Assembly: GCF_010119245.1 (NCBI RefSeq)
Contig: NZ_WNKG01000003.1
Coordinates: 124,001-188,000, forward strand
Source: Cyclobacterium salsum
GTDB taxonomy: Bacteria > Bacteroidota > Bacteroidia > Cytophagales > Cyclobacteriaceae
Length of the DNA: 64,000 bases
Reading direction: 5' to 3'
The notes under the pieces were generated by a model that saw nothing but the letters and a program-made list of their open reading frames with translations, ran no database searches and was not told the origin of the DNA. Below are positions 7,433 to 17,065 of this stretch, piece by piece. A program made the translations under genes and the position numbers. Position 1 is the first letter of the stretch. Each line of letters starts with the position of its first letter.

Positions 7433-9516
7433 AAAAGTACCTACATCATTTGGTCACGATCCTGATACTACATTTGTTTGGCTGCGTAAATCCGGAAATG
7501 ACGCCCAGGACCAATCCACGCTTCAGTGTGGCTTTTATTCAGGAAATAGACGAATCCGGAGCGGAATTCGCCGCAAACGTATACGATTTTGGCAGCGAGG
7601 AGATCCTGGAATACGGATTTCTTTACAGTACCCATTGGAATCCAAGACCGGCCTATGCTGAGGAATTGAAACAAACCGGAAAGCCGGAAAAGTATTTTAT
7701 CCTCAAGGCCGAGCACTCCATGGCGAAGGGTGAGATTTACTACGTAGTGGCGTACGTAAAAACCTTGTCCGGGGTGGTGTATTCGGAACCCCACCCCTTT
7801 GTCAGTAAAGGAACAGTTGGTTTTATTTTTGAAAAATTTGACTACAATCAGCCCTTGTTTTTTGGCGATACAGTGGCCGTTTATGGAGAGAACCTGAGTA
7901 GCGTTATTGCTAATTACAAGGTCACCTTTCAAGGAGAAGAAGCGCGTGTAATTGAGGTACAAAAGCATTTTTTCAAATTTATTATCCCGGATTTCCAAAA
8001 TTTTGACCGCTACAGCGAACCGGATGTTTTTCGCATTTCCATGGAAATCGTAGACAAGGAGATGGAGATGAACGTCCTCATGCCGTTTCGTGAGCCGGAG
8101 TTTGCCGACATGGCGATTCAGCAAATCGACTATGGAGGTACCGTCGAAATTCTAGGGGATTATTTGGTCGACCCTAATTTGGTCGTGACCATATCACCCC
8201 AACCTTCCGAATATCCCATTCGCGGTACCGTGACCATGGTGTCTGCGGACCGGAATAAAATTGTATTCAAACCCAATCCAGTATATGCTGGTGAAGAAAA
8301 TGTCATCGAGCTGGAAATACGCGGCAAAAAATACAACCTGGGATCCGGTGTTTTCAAGTACAATCCGACAGAACTAGACCCTGGGCAACATATCGTAACC
8401 GGTTACGGGGATCAATTCAGCATCACGGGAAAAAATATCAATTATGCGGCGCCTTACTATCACAGAGGCGTATTGAATGGTCAGACCTATGAAATAAACT
8501 ACGAACAATCGAATAGTGAAACCCTATCCCTTCGATTCGTAACCCAGGGCTACCTATTCGATCGAATCAACGACTTCCGGGTTCAAACATTTGACAACGT
8601 TTCCCAAAACTCGGCAACGATTGAGCTGACCGATCCGGATATCCCATTTATGAGAAAGCCCATCCCTTCCATTGCGCTGGCAGAATATTTACGCTTTGGA
8701 AACATGACAAGTTTCGAAGGAAAAGGATATGCACTTGGGAATAAGGAGATCTTCGAGGTAGCCGTAGCAAGCAGATCGATGACTCCCCTGCGTGCCCTTC
8801 AACTTGGAACCTATCGTCTTTCGTTTACTTTTTCGGTTGCACATGGAGAAAATTGGTACCTTGGTGGGGGGCAGACGACCGATTTAAATCCGTCCAATCG
8901 GGCGTTTTTTGTCTTTAATCTACGCAGTGGTGAAATTAGACGGCTTCCGGATTTGCCGCTGGACCAAAGAAACCCCATGCTGGTGCATGTCGTCAACGAT
9001 CACTTGTATGTGGAGGGGGGGCATACGCCTGAGAGAGGGGAAGACCACCGCCTACGGTATAAATTCGATATCCGTTCCGAAAAATGGGTGCGCCTACCGG
9101 ATAAAGAAGAAGGCCGGATGGTCGTTGGCAGGACCGTTCCGTTTACATTTAATGGACGCCATCTTGCTTTTGGTGAGCCGGATGGAACCGGAGACGAGCA
9201 TTCTGGACTTTTTGAGTTCGATTTGACCACCGAACGGTGGAACCTGGTGAAGCGGTTTTCGGACATAGGACGGATGGGCGTGAAAACAGATGAGGTGTTT
9301 ATCGTTGGAAACAAAGCCATTCTCATGGGTATCGAAATCTTTGTCCTGGATTTAGAAACCATGGAAATGAGCCAGGTAACCAATCTGTCCCATCCATCGT
9401 ACCTTACCTGTGAATTTTTACGTGTAATGGCCTTTATGGCCAATGGAAAGATCTACGCATGGGATTGCAACGAGACGTTTTGGGAAATTGACCCCGAAAG
9501 GTTCGACAATTGGTAA
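7429..9516 (+). CDS. IPT/TIG and Kelch-like surface lipoprotein
   Basis: The 695-residue lipoprotein has its lipobox at LFGC (Cys19). The N-terminal third has Ig-like IPT/TIG segments. One is FFGDTVAVYGENLSS followed by YKVTFQGEEARV, with a second near MAIQQIDYGGTVEILGDYL. The C-terminal third shows Kelch-type propeller repeats: WYLGGGQT..NPSNRAFFVFNLRSGEIRRLPDLP, HLYVEGGHT, KFDIRSEKWVRLPD and FEFDLTTERWNLVKRF. Start overlaps the barrel gene stop by four bases. Such IPT-Kelch lipoproteins are typical surface-exposed binding proteins of Bacteroidota; the ligand cannot be read from the sequence. Confidence 0.7.
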   Translation: MKKYLHHLVTILILHLFGCVNPEMTPRTNPRFSVAFIQEIDESGAEFAANVYDFGSEEILEYGFLYSTHWNPRPAYAEELKQTGKPEKYFILKAEHSMAKGEIYYVVAYVKTLSGVVYSEPHPFVSKGTVGFIFEKFDYNQPLFFGDTVAVYGENLSSVIANYKVTFQGEEARVIEVQKHFFKFIIPDFQNFDRYSEPDVFRISMEIVDKEMEMNVLMPFREPEFADMAIQQIDYGGTVEILGDYLVDPNLVVTISPQPSEYPIRGTVTMVSADRNKIVFKPNPVYAGEENVIELEIRGKKYNLGSGVFKYNPTELDPGQHIVTGYGDQFSITGKNINYAAPYYHRGVLNGQTYEINYEQSNSETLSLRFVTQGYLFDRINDFRVQTFDNVSQNSATIELTDPDIPFMRKPIPSIALAEYLRFGNMTSFEGKGYALGNKEIFEVAVASRSMTPLRALQLGTYRLSFTFSVAHGENWYLGGGQTTDLNPSNRAFFVFNLRSGEIRRLPDLPLDQRNPMLVHVVNDHLYVEGGHTPERGEDHRLRYKFDIRSEKWVRLPDKEEGRMVVGRTVPFTFNGRHLAFGEPDGTGDEHSGLFEFDLTTERWNLVKRFSDIGRMGVKTDEVFIVGNKAILMGIEIFVLDLETMEMSQVTNLSHPSYLTCEFLRVMAFMANGKIYAWDCNETFWEIDPERFDNW

Positions 9517-9603
9517 ACTCTGGGTTTTGGATGAGGATTTTCCCTTTTTCGATCGGTAAAAACTAAATACAGATTTACCTTAGCAGAGACTAGCTAAAGA
9601 CAA

Positions 9604-9637
9604 ACAAAAAATCGGAGACCCTTTTCCGATTTTTTGT
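9604..9637 (+). terminator. Strong, possibly bidirectional terminator
   Basis: A perfect 12-base inverted repeat (ACAAAAAATCGG / CCGATTTTTTGT) encloses a 10-base loop. A- and T-runs on both flanks allow it to act in either direction. It ends the barrel/IPT-Kelch pair. Confidence 0.8.
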
Positions 9638-10034
9638 TAGTTTAACCGGCCTTTTCGTCCTTTATTGCCTGCTCTCTTTTTTCATTGGCTATGGTGTTTG
9701 GGACGCGCATGTTCCTGCACCGATCGGCTTTTTCTGAACCTTCGTCCGGGAAATTGTGCCAATACATGTACCAGGAGAACCCGGTTACGTGCCTATCTTT
9801 TGATGAACGGTTACATTTTTTGTTAGCAAACATTTACTTTTAAGCGGAATAAAGAGAAAAAGTTTACGAATAAATTAAATGTGGGTTAATTTTCACCCAT
9901 TACTTCCATTTAAAACAAGAAAAAAATTAATTTTTCCCACAGATGATGGGTGTTTATTGATTTCGTTGGTATTCCCCGCCTTAACCACTTTCATTTCATT
10001 GATTCCGCTGACCATATCAAGCACCCATAAACGA
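9638..10034. other. Intergenic, leader of the DUF5916 gene
   Basis: No convincing gene is present. An open minus-strand frame of 63 codons at 9642-9833 has no recognisable features. Confidence 0.35.
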
Positions 10035-12236
10035 ATGAAGATTCCCATTCTTTTCTTTTTTGTACTCCTGATGCGAGCTACTTTTCTATTTGGCCAATCG
10101 GATACCGAAATCTTGTCCAATTACCAATTACACATCCAAAGAGCAACAACACCGATAACACTGGACGGGGTATTGGATGAGCAGGCCTGGTTGGAGGCAG
10201 ATGTGGCGGATGAATTCTGGATGCAACAGCCGCTGGATGGTAAAAAAGCCGATCCCCGTACGGAGGTAAGGGTGACCTATGATTCGGATAATGTCTACAT
10301 TTCCGCCATTTGCTATGATGTGGAGGATTATGTCGTACAAACCTTGGAACGAGACAAAAGCTTCTTTGAAGGGGATGGATTTGGAGTAATCATCGACCCG
10401 GTGAATAGCCGAACCAATGGCCTGTTTTTCGGGATCAGTCCCTTTAATGCCCAGTCTGAGGATTTACTTGGTCCCAATGCGCCGAGAGAGTTGACCTTTA
10501 GTTGGGACAATCGATGGTTTTCTGCGGTATCCAGACTTCCCGACAGGTACATTGTGGAACTTGCCATTCCTTTCAAAACCCTGAGGTTTAAAAAGGATAT
10601 ATCGACCTGGGGGATCAATTTTATCCGGAACAACATGTCTCAGAATGAATACTATAGCTGGACACCCATTCCCGTCAATTTTCAGTTGTACGACTTGGGC
10701 TACACCGGCAATATGGTCTGGGACAAAGCCCCCGAAAAAACAGGGACGAACATTTCCCTTATTCCCTATGTCACGGCCGGGACGGTTCGGGGTGCTGAAA
10801 ACGAAACGACCGCAGATGTGGGCATGGATGCGAAGGTGGCACTCACATCTTCGTTGAACCTGGACCTAACGATAAATCCGGATTTTTCACAGGTTGACGT
10901 GGATGTGCAACAGACCAACTTAACCCGATTCAACCTCCGGTTTCCCGAGCAACGGGGCTTTTTTCTCGAAAACAATGACCTTTTTACGGGATTCGGACCG
11001 AATTCGGCCAAACCGATCTTTACAAGGCGAATTGGGCTTGATGTGAACAACCGGCCGGTGCCGATTGCTTACGGGGCCCGTTTGAGCGGGAATCTTAACC
11101 CAAACTTCAGGATTGGACTGATGAATATCAAGACCAGGCCTACCGAAGCCGGGCCGGCCCAAAACTATAGCGTGGGGGTCTTTAACCAAAGTTTATGGGA
11201 AAGATCCGTCTTAAGGGGATATGTCACCAACCGACAGGCGCAGACGGTAGGTAATGGGTTAGACAAATTTGATTTTGGGAGGAATGCCGGTTTAGAACTC
11301 AACTACCTGAATGAATCCGGTACCTGGAATTATTTTGGGTCCTTTCACCTTTCGGAAAAATCGCAGATCGGCATGGGAAACTACCGGCAGCTGGGCTTTG
11401 AATACGGAGGAAGAAAATGGAATTTCCGGTTGAATTACTACGGTATGGGGGACGATTACCATGCGGATATGGGATTCATTCCCAAAATGAGTAACTACGA
11501 TGCCTTGAATGATACCTTATATCATTTGGGGTCGGAACATTTCCATGCACGGATTGGGTACACCTTTCGTCCCGAAAATCGCGGCAGCGTTATTTTGCAT
11601 GATATTCAGCTCCGGAATACCGTAAATTATTATACCGATTGGTCATTGATGGACAATGAGTATCGGCTGGATTATGAACTCAGGTTCAGAAACACGAGCA
11701 GAATCACCTTTCAGGCTCAGGCCCTGGAAACCCGCTTATTGTTTCACACCAGATTTACTGATGGAGAACCATTGGAGCCAGGGCTTTACCGTTACCCTCG
11801 TGCCAACCTTTCCTACAGCTCGGATGCCAGAACCTCCCTGCCTTTTCGGGCAGAAGTGGAAACAGGGTTGTTTTACAACGGCCACCTGACTACCTATTTA
11901 ATGGAATTGAATTTAAGGCGGCAGCCCTGGGGCACCTTTTCACTTGCCTGGGAGCAAAATATCCTCTCTCTCCCGGAACCTGCCGGAGCATCAACCCTAA
12001 CCCTGATCAATGCCCGGAGCGAAGTGAATTTCAGCACTCAGTTATTCTGGACCACCTTTTTACAATACAATACCCAGCAGGAAAATTTCAATATCAATAG
12101 CCGGTTTCAGTGGAGGTACCTGACCATGTCGGATTTATTTTTGGTCTATACCTACAATTATTCCATGTCACCCTTTATCGAAACCAGGCAAAATCAGGCG
12201 CTTTTGTTGAAATTTACGTATATGTTCAATATATAA
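10035..12236 (+). CDS. DUF5916 protein with CBM9-like domain
   Basis: The chosen start at 10035 gives a clean signal peptide (MKIPILFFFVLLMRATFLFGQ). An in-frame ATG at 9879 would bury that signal 52 residues in, so it is rejected. The 733-residue product starts with a CBM9/DOMON-like beta-sandwich: TPITLDGVLDEQAWLEAD, then VRVTYDSDNVYISAICYD and DGFGVIIDP. The rest is the DUF5916 barrel with its hallmark NPDFSQVDVDVQQTNL and RFPEQRGFFLENNDLF blocks. It ends in a barrel-type strand (LLLKFTYMFNI). Family members are outer-membrane proteins of unknown function, sometimes linked to carbohydrate use. Confidence 0.85.
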   Translation: MKIPILFFFVLLMRATFLFGQSDTEILSNYQLHIQRATTPITLDGVLDEQAWLEADVADEFWMQQPLDGKKADPRTEVRVTYDSDNVYISAICYDVEDYVVQTLERDKSFFEGDGFGVIIDPVNSRTNGLFFGISPFNAQSEDLLGPNAPRELTFSWDNRWFSAVSRLPDRYIVELAIPFKTLRFKKDISTWGINFIRNNMSQNEYYSWTPIPVNFQLYDLGYTGNMVWDKAPEKTGTNISLIPYVTAGTVRGAENETTADVGMDAKVALTSSLNLDLTINPDFSQVDVDVQQTNLTRFNLRFPEQRGFFLENNDLFTGFGPNSAKPIFTRRIGLDVNNRPVPIAYGARLSGNLNPNFRIGLMNIKTRPTEAGPAQNYSVGVFNQSLWERSVLRGYVTNRQAQTVGNGLDKFDFGRNAGLELNYLNESGTWNYFGSFHLSEKSQIGMGNYRQLGFEYGGRKWNFRLNYYGMGDDYHADMGFIPKMSNYDALNDTLYHLGSEHFHARIGYTFRPENRGSVILHDIQLRNTVNYYTDWSLMDNEYRLDYELRFRNTSRITFQAQALETRLLFHTRFTDGEPLEPGLYRYPRANLSYSSDARTSLPFRAEVETGLFYNGHLTTYLMELNLRRQPWGTFSLAWEQNILSLPEPAGASTLTLINARSEVNFSTQLFWTTFLQYNTQQENFNINSRFQWRYLTMSDLFLVYTYNYSMSPFIETRQNQALLLKFTYMFNI

Positions 12237-12406
12237 CAGGCTGCATATTCTATCGTTTACTGCAAGGTCCCGATGAGAAACCAATGCTGGCTTGCGTCCT
12301 ATGTAAGCACCACCGGCTATTTCCAGCTCGTTTTTGGGCTTTTCACCGGCTGGCATATGGTTTGCAGCGTGTTTACCTTCTTGGTTTATAACATACGATC
12401 CGTTTT

Positions 12407-13606
12407 ATGATTTCTAGTTCACGCTTACTTGCCTGCTGTTTTTTGACCGGTTTGATCTCCTTTACTGCTTGTGTTCAGGAGGATCCTGATCCCGCTCCCG
12501 ATCCCGGAGAAGATAAAGTCCTACAATTGGTTGAAGCTTTTCCCAACCTTCCATTCAACCGACCGCTGGAAATCCTACATGCCGGAGATGACAGCGACAG
12601 GATTTTTGTAGTAGAGCAAAGGGGACTTATCTCCGTTTTCCCTAACCAAGCAGAAACCGAAGAGAAAGGTGCCTTTTTAAGTTTATTTGGTCAGGTGAAT
12701 GATTCCGGAAACGAAGAAGGCTTATTGGGGCTTGCCTTTCATCCGGAATATGCCGACAATGGGTTTTTTTATGTCAATTACACCGCTTCCAATCCGGCAC
12801 GAACGGTAATTTCCAGATTTAAGGTTTCGGCTTCCGATCCGGACAAGGCCGATGCGCAAAGTGAAACGGTTCTTTTGGAAATCGAGCAACCGTTTACCAA
12901 TCACAATGGGGGCAAGCTTGCTTTTGGTCCCGATGGGTACCTGTATATAGCCGTGGGAGATGGAGGTTCCGGGGGAGATCCACAGGGCAATGGTCAAAAC
13001 CGGGAAACCTTGCTGGGATCCCTATTGAGGATTGACGTAGATGTACAGGCAGGAGATTTGAATTATGCCATACCGGAAGACAATCCATTTGCGGGTAATG
13101 ATGAAGGCTTTCGGGAAGAAATTTTTGCTTATGGCTTGAGAAATGTTTGGAAGTTTAGTTTTGATACGGAATCCAACCTCCTTTGGGCGGCAGATGTAGG
13201 ACAGAACCGTTACGAAGAAATCAGCCTGATTGAGAAGGGCGGGAATTACGGCTGGAATACCATGGAGGGTTTTGAATGCTTTGAGCCTACATCTGCCTGT
13301 GAAACGGAAGGACTTGAGCTTCCGGTGTGGGCCTATGACCACAGTGAGGGAGACGGTTCTGTCACAGGTGGTTATGTATACAGGGGTTCGGCCCTGCCGG
13401 AACTGGCAGGAAGGTATATTTATGCCGATTTTATTTCCGGGAGGATTTGGGCACTGGACGTTACGGATAGGAGCAATCCCACCAATACCGAATTAGTGCA
13501 GGCTTCGTTTCCTGTCGCCGCATTTGGATTGGATCCATCCAATGAGCTGTTAATTTGTGGATTTGATGGGGAAATTTACCGGCTGGAATATCAGGCGGCG
13601 GATTAA
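12407..13606 (+). CDS. PQQ-type aldose sugar dehydrogenase-like lipoprotein
   Basis: The 399-residue lipoprotein (lipobox SFTAC, Cys22, followed by an Asp/Pro-rich linker) has the six-bladed propeller of the soluble glucose dehydrogenase/hedgehog-interacting-protein family. Key blocks are NEEGLLGLAFHPEY, FTNHNGGKLAFGPDGYLYIAVGDGG (its His aligns with the catalytic His of soluble PQQ glucose dehydrogenase), YGLRNVWKFSFD and GGNYGWNTMEG. These match aldose sugar dehydrogenases of the YliI type much better than the gene at 4386 does. It would oxidise aldoses at the cell envelope if PQQ is available. It stands as a single gene. Confidence 0.82.
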   Translation: MISSSRLLACCFLTGLISFTACVQEDPDPAPDPGEDKVLQLVEAFPNLPFNRPLEILHAGDDSDRIFVVEQRGLISVFPNQAETEEKGAFLSLFGQVNDSGNEEGLLGLAFHPEYADNGFFYVNYTASNPARTVISRFKVSASDPDKADAQSETVLLEIEQPFTNHNGGKLAFGPDGYLYIAVGDGGSGGDPQGNGQNRETLLGSLLRIDVDVQAGDLNYAIPEDNPFAGNDEGFREEIFAYGLRNVWKFSFDTESNLLWAADVGQNRYEEISLIEKGGNYGWNTMEGFECFEPTSACETEGLELPVWAYDHSEGDGSVTGGYVYRGSALPELAGRYIYADFISGRIWALDVTDRSNPTNTELVQASFPVAAFGLDPSNELLICGFDGEIYRLEYQAAD

Positions 13607-13735
13607 TTTCTATTTAACAATGCTATCAATGAAAGGGTAGCGTTTTTGGTTAGGAATATCCTATTAGCTGATTTGGGCAGCCGGATACCTTCTGGAATTA
13701 GCTTTTGGAAATGGTAAGGGGACAAAAGGATTGTT

Positions 13736-14521
13736 TTAATCTCCATCGCTATTTGCACGTTTGATTTTTATCAGGATCATGGAAAAATTGTCATGGGTTT
13801 TCCCCATGCAATGGTCCAGGATTTTTTCTTTGATCCTTTCTGGCTCCTCTTTTTTTACAAGCCACTTACTAATGTGTCGGTCAGTGAGCCTTTCCAATAA
13901 ACCGTCAGTACAGAGCAAAAAGTAATCATCTGTTTGGATATCGCTAATCATTTTCAATTCAGGAATGCGCTCTGATTTCGCTGTTCCCAAGGTTTTGGTA
14001 ATAATGTTTCGTTTCGGGTGGTGACGGGTTTCTTCTACGGTTAGAAGACCTTGCTCTACCAATCTGTTTACATAGGAATGGTCCCAGGTTTGGTAAAGGA
14101 TTTCACCATCCCTGACCTGAAAGATTCTCGAGTCCCCCATCCAGGCAAGAGTGGCCCCCGCCTGATGAAAACTAACAGTGGTCAGGGTGGTTTTCATTCC
14201 CTTACTTTCGGGCTGCTTGTTTTCATAGGCCATCATTTTTTCCCTCGCAAATGCAACGACATTTTGCATGAACCGAGCATCGTGAATGGTATTGGGGTAA
14301 TGGTCAAAGTATTCGGCTATGGAATGGCAAGCAATCTTGGAGGCGATTTCTCCGGAAGGCGCACCGCCAACCCCGTCACAACAAATAAAGGCCTGGAATT
14401 CATCGGACAGGCACTCCTCATTGGGAAAAAGGTAATCCTCATTAGCTGGCTTTTCGCCAATTTCGCTGAAGGAAACGGCTGGTAGCAGATCGATTGAGGT
14501 GTATAAGGGTTTAAATTTCAT
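13736..14521 (-). CDS. PP2C-family serine/threonine phosphatase
   Basis: The 261-residue cytoplasmic protein carries all metal-binding motifs of PP2C phosphatases: NEDYL, CDGVGGAPSGEIAS, WMGDSR, DHSYVNRLVEQG, CTDGL and the terminal DNFSMILI. It has no signal or membrane segment. It is the last gene of a minus-strand operon and overlaps the TolC gene by 11 bases, so its translation is coupled to the exporter. With a Ser/Thr kinase as second gene and a Ser-rich peptide as first gene of the same operon, the likely role is to remove phosphates from the kinase, the peptide or the exporter. Which of these is the substrate is inferred and open. Confidence 0.85.
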   Translation of the reverse strand: MKFKPLYTSIDLLPAVSFSEIGEKPANEDYLFPNEECLSDEFQAFICCDGVGGAPSGEIASKIACHSIAEYFDHYPNTIHDARFMQNVVAFAREKMMAYENKQPESKGMKTTLTTVSFHQAGATLAWMGDSRIFQVRDGEILYQTWDHSYVNRLVEQGLLTVEETRHHPKRNIITKTLGTAKSERIPELKMISDIQTDDYFLLCTDGLLERLTDRHISKWLVKKEEPERIKEKILDHCMGKTHDNFSMILIKIKRANSDGD

Positions 14522-15842
14522 CCATTAATTTTAATAGTACGTTGCTGAAATACAAGGTTAATTTTGATTGTAAAAAAGCAGCATTGGATTTATTCAGGAT
14601 ATCTCTGGCTGTCAGGAGTTCCACCGAACTGATTTTCCCCAGCCTGTATTTTTCTTCCTGAAGGGCGTAGGACAATTTGTTTTTTTCCCAGGCTTCGCGG
14701 GTGATTTTATACAGTTCTCTGGACGTGTCAAAGTCATTGATCAGTTGAAGGGTAACAGAGGCGATGGCGTTCTCTGTCTCCGCCAATGCTAATTTGCTGT
14801 TATGCAATTTGATTTTTTCCTGTTTCACCTGATTGGCATTTCCCATTTGAGTGAAAACCGGGATGCTGAGGTTAAAGCTCAGGTATTGCCCCAGATTATT
14901 TTGGATTTGCCTGGGCAATATAAGTTCCCCGTTCTGATCGTTTCCTAAATTTACGTTGTAATTGGAAAAAACACTACCTCCTATGCGTAAGGTTGGGAAA
15001 AAACTGCGATTGGCACCTTTTAATATCATTTCCGATACCTGATTCTGTGCCTTTGCCTGTTGTAATTCCGGATGGTGCTGACCTACATGCCGGAGGATTT
15101 CTTCCCTATAAATGGGTTTGAAGTAAATTTGTTCCACTTCAGCGGTATCCACAGGTGCCAGGGTAAAATCGGTGTCATAGCTTAGGTTTAACAATTCCCT
15201 GATTTGCTGCAAAACCAATGTCGATTCATTTTTTACTTTTATGAATTCCGCTTTCTCCGTACTAACCCTGGCTTCGAAAGTGTAGGCTTCGTATTCCGAA
15301 AGTCTTCCTATTTTGATCTTTTCATAGATGATCTCCAATTCATTTTCCAGGGTGCTAATATTGTTTTGAATCACTTTTATTTGTTCTTCCAGCAGGATTT
15401 GATCCGCATACAGTTGAGTCAATTTAGTGAGCAGTGCCAGTTCAGCCGATTTTTTGGCGTATTGGGTTTCCCGAACACCGAATTCCTGTTCTCTGATGGC
15501 AAGTAGGTTTTTGAAACCTGAGAATAGGGTCATGCGTAAACGGAGCCCCATTTCCCCTCCGCTAAACTGCTCAAATGCAAAGGAATTGGTCACGGGATCA
15601 ATGTTTTTTCCAAAGGAAAAATAATGATTCATGTCATAGGTCAAAGAAGGTAACAGTTGATATTGAGCGGTCGATTTTTCAATTTCCTGAATTCGGACTT
15701 CATTATGCATTTTTTGAAGGTTCAGGTTTTGATTGATGCCTATCCTGAAGCAGTCTTCCAGGGAAAGAACCGTTTGTCCCTGGACCTGCAGGATCAGAGG
15801 GCCTATCCATAAAATTGTCAGGATCGTTTTTTTTACATTCAT
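14511..15842 (-). CDS. TolC-family outer-membrane channel
   Basis: The 443-residue protein has a signal peptide ending at VQGQ and two OEP repeats of long helices with the LSLEDCFRIGINQNLNLQ opening typical of TolC-like proteins. The second repeat begins around YREEILRHVGQHHPELQQAKAQNQ. The last ~80 residues include YRLGKISSVELLTARDILNKSNAAFLQSK, a family signature. It overlaps HlyD by four bases and PP2C by 11. It supplies the outer-membrane exit for the adjacent C39 ABC exporter and HlyD adaptor. Confidence 0.87.
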   Translation of the reverse strand: MNVKKTILTILWIGPLILQVQGQTVLSLEDCFRIGINQNLNLQKMHNEVRIQEIEKSTAQYQLLPSLTYDMNHYFSFGKNIDPVTNSFAFEQFSGGEMGLRLRMTLFSGFKNLLAIREQEFGVRETQYAKKSAELALLTKLTQLYADQILLEEQIKVIQNNISTLENELEIIYEKIKIGRLSEYEAYTFEARVSTEKAEFIKVKNESTLVLQQIRELLNLSYDTDFTLAPVDTAEVEQIYFKPIYREEILRHVGQHHPELQQAKAQNQVSEMILKGANRSFFPTLRIGGSVFSNYNVNLGNDQNGELILPRQIQNNLGQYLSFNLSIPVFTQMGNANQVKQEKIKLHNSKLALAETENAIASVTLQLINDFDTSRELYKITREAWEKNKLSYALQEEKYRLGKISSVELLTARDILNKSNAAFLQSKLTLYFSNVLLKLMDEI

Positions 15843-17065
15843 GAGCCGTCGATTTTATTGAATATTTTCTTGATAAATACCTGGTAAATGGACATCCTTT
15901 TGAGGATGATTTCACCCCTTACTGCATATCCCGGCCTAAGGGTCAGGTCGTTATTTTCGGGGAGTTTGATATGTGCATAGTATAGTTCGTTTTCTTTCCT
16001 TTCCGCAATAAAATCCAGTGTGCCTTCCAGCGTTCCAAAGCCATATTGGTTAAAGGCATTCAATTTTAGCCTGGCCCTCAAGCCTTTTTCTAGAAAGGGG
16101 AGTTCTTTTTCGGGGACAGAGACTTTTGCGTAATAGTTGGAGGTTTCCGGAGCGATGCTTACCAAAAGGTCTCCTTTCAGGATCAGGTTACTGGAAAGCT
16201 TGGTGTTAAATAGGAAATTGACTGTCCCTTTTTCGCTGGCAGTAATGTATTGCAAGGCGAGGTCTTTTGTGAGCTGTGTATAGGTGGCCTCTGCTTGTTT
16301 GATTTGGTTTTCCAATTCTATTTCGGTCTGGTGAAGCGTATTTAGGTTTTCTTCCAGCTCCAATTTTCCAAGGATCAGTTCGTTTTCCATCTTCTCATAG
16401 GCGTTTCTTGCCAACTGTTTTTCTCCGCCATAGGTCATGCTCTCATCTTCAAGTTGCACGATGCTTTCTTTCAGTGACAGGTAGCTGTCCCTGGCATCAT
16501 TGAATTCATATTTGCTTAACATGTTTTTATGGTACAAAATAGAATCCCCTTCGTACTTTTCTTTGGCGGATTGTAAACGGCTGTTCATCAGCTCAGCCTG
16601 ATAGGCTGTCATCTCCATGTGGCGTTCCAGAAGTTGGGTGTCCAGTGCCAGTTTTTGTGAAGAAATCCGGGTGCTGCTGGCATAGGTATTTAACTTTGTT
16701 CTCAGGCTGGACCTCAACTCCGAGATGGTTTTGGCCCTGGCTTTCAGGTAGGCCAGTTCATTATCTACTTGGTTTTTTTGGGCTTCCAATTCCCGGTTTA
16801 TGATGATGACCAGGGTATCTCCTGCATCTACCGACTGCCCTTCTCTGGTCAGAATGGCTTGCAATTGTCCATCAAATGGTGCTTTCAGGTCTTTCTGAGG
16901 GTTATCTGCAATGATTTCACCCTCGCTAATGGTAACCGACTCATTGATTTTGATGGTGAAAACCAAAACCAAAACCATGAGGGTAATGAAAATAAGACTT
17001 CTGAAAAACCAAATGGTAAATTTATGCTCCCTGATACTGTAATTGTAGTTGTTCGATACTTCCAT
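15839..17065 (-). CDS. HlyD-family membrane-fusion protein
   Basis: The 408-residue protein has one N-terminal membrane segment (about residues 22-41) with the N-terminus inside. A split biotinyl-lipoyl-like domain follows (KAPFDGQLQAILTREGQSVDAGDTLVII near 63-89 and ITASEKGTVNFL near 275), separated by a long coiled-coil hairpin (about 92-270). A beta-barrel region comes next, with RARLKLNAFNQYGFGTLEGTLDFI. This is the periplasmic bridge of bacteriocin/RiPP type ABC exporters. It overlaps the transporter gene upstream by 44 bases and TolC by four. Confidence 0.88.
   Translation of the reverse strand: MEVSNNYNYSIREHKFTIWFFRSLIFITLMVLVLVFTIKINESVTISEGEIIADNPQKDLKAPFDGQLQAILTREGQSVDAGDTLVIIINRELEAQKNQVDNELAYLKARAKTISELRSSLRTKLNTYASSTRISSQKLALDTQLLERHMEMTAYQAELMNSRLQSAKEKYEGDSILYHKNMLSKYEFNDARDSYLSLKESIVQLEDESMTYGGEKQLARNAYEKMENELILGKLELEENLNTLHQTEIELENQIKQAEATYTQLTKDLALQYITASEKGTVNFLFNTKLSSNLILKGDLLVSIAPETSNYYAKVSVPEKELPFLEKGLRARLKLNAFNQYGFGTLEGTLDFIAERKENELYYAHIKLPENNDLTLRPGYAVRGEIILKRMSIYQVFIKKIFNKIDGS

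Noticed and set aside
9642-9833. 63-residue minus-strand ORF after the terminator
   Set aside because: No family resemblance, and it would begin directly before the next gene's leader; likely chance.
9879-10034. Earlier start of the DUF5916 gene
   Set aside because: It would put the strong signal peptide 52 residues inside the protein.
12110-12391. 93-residue ORF overlapping the DUF5916 end
   Set aside because: Reads out of frame through a well-supported coding region and then a short intergenic spacer.
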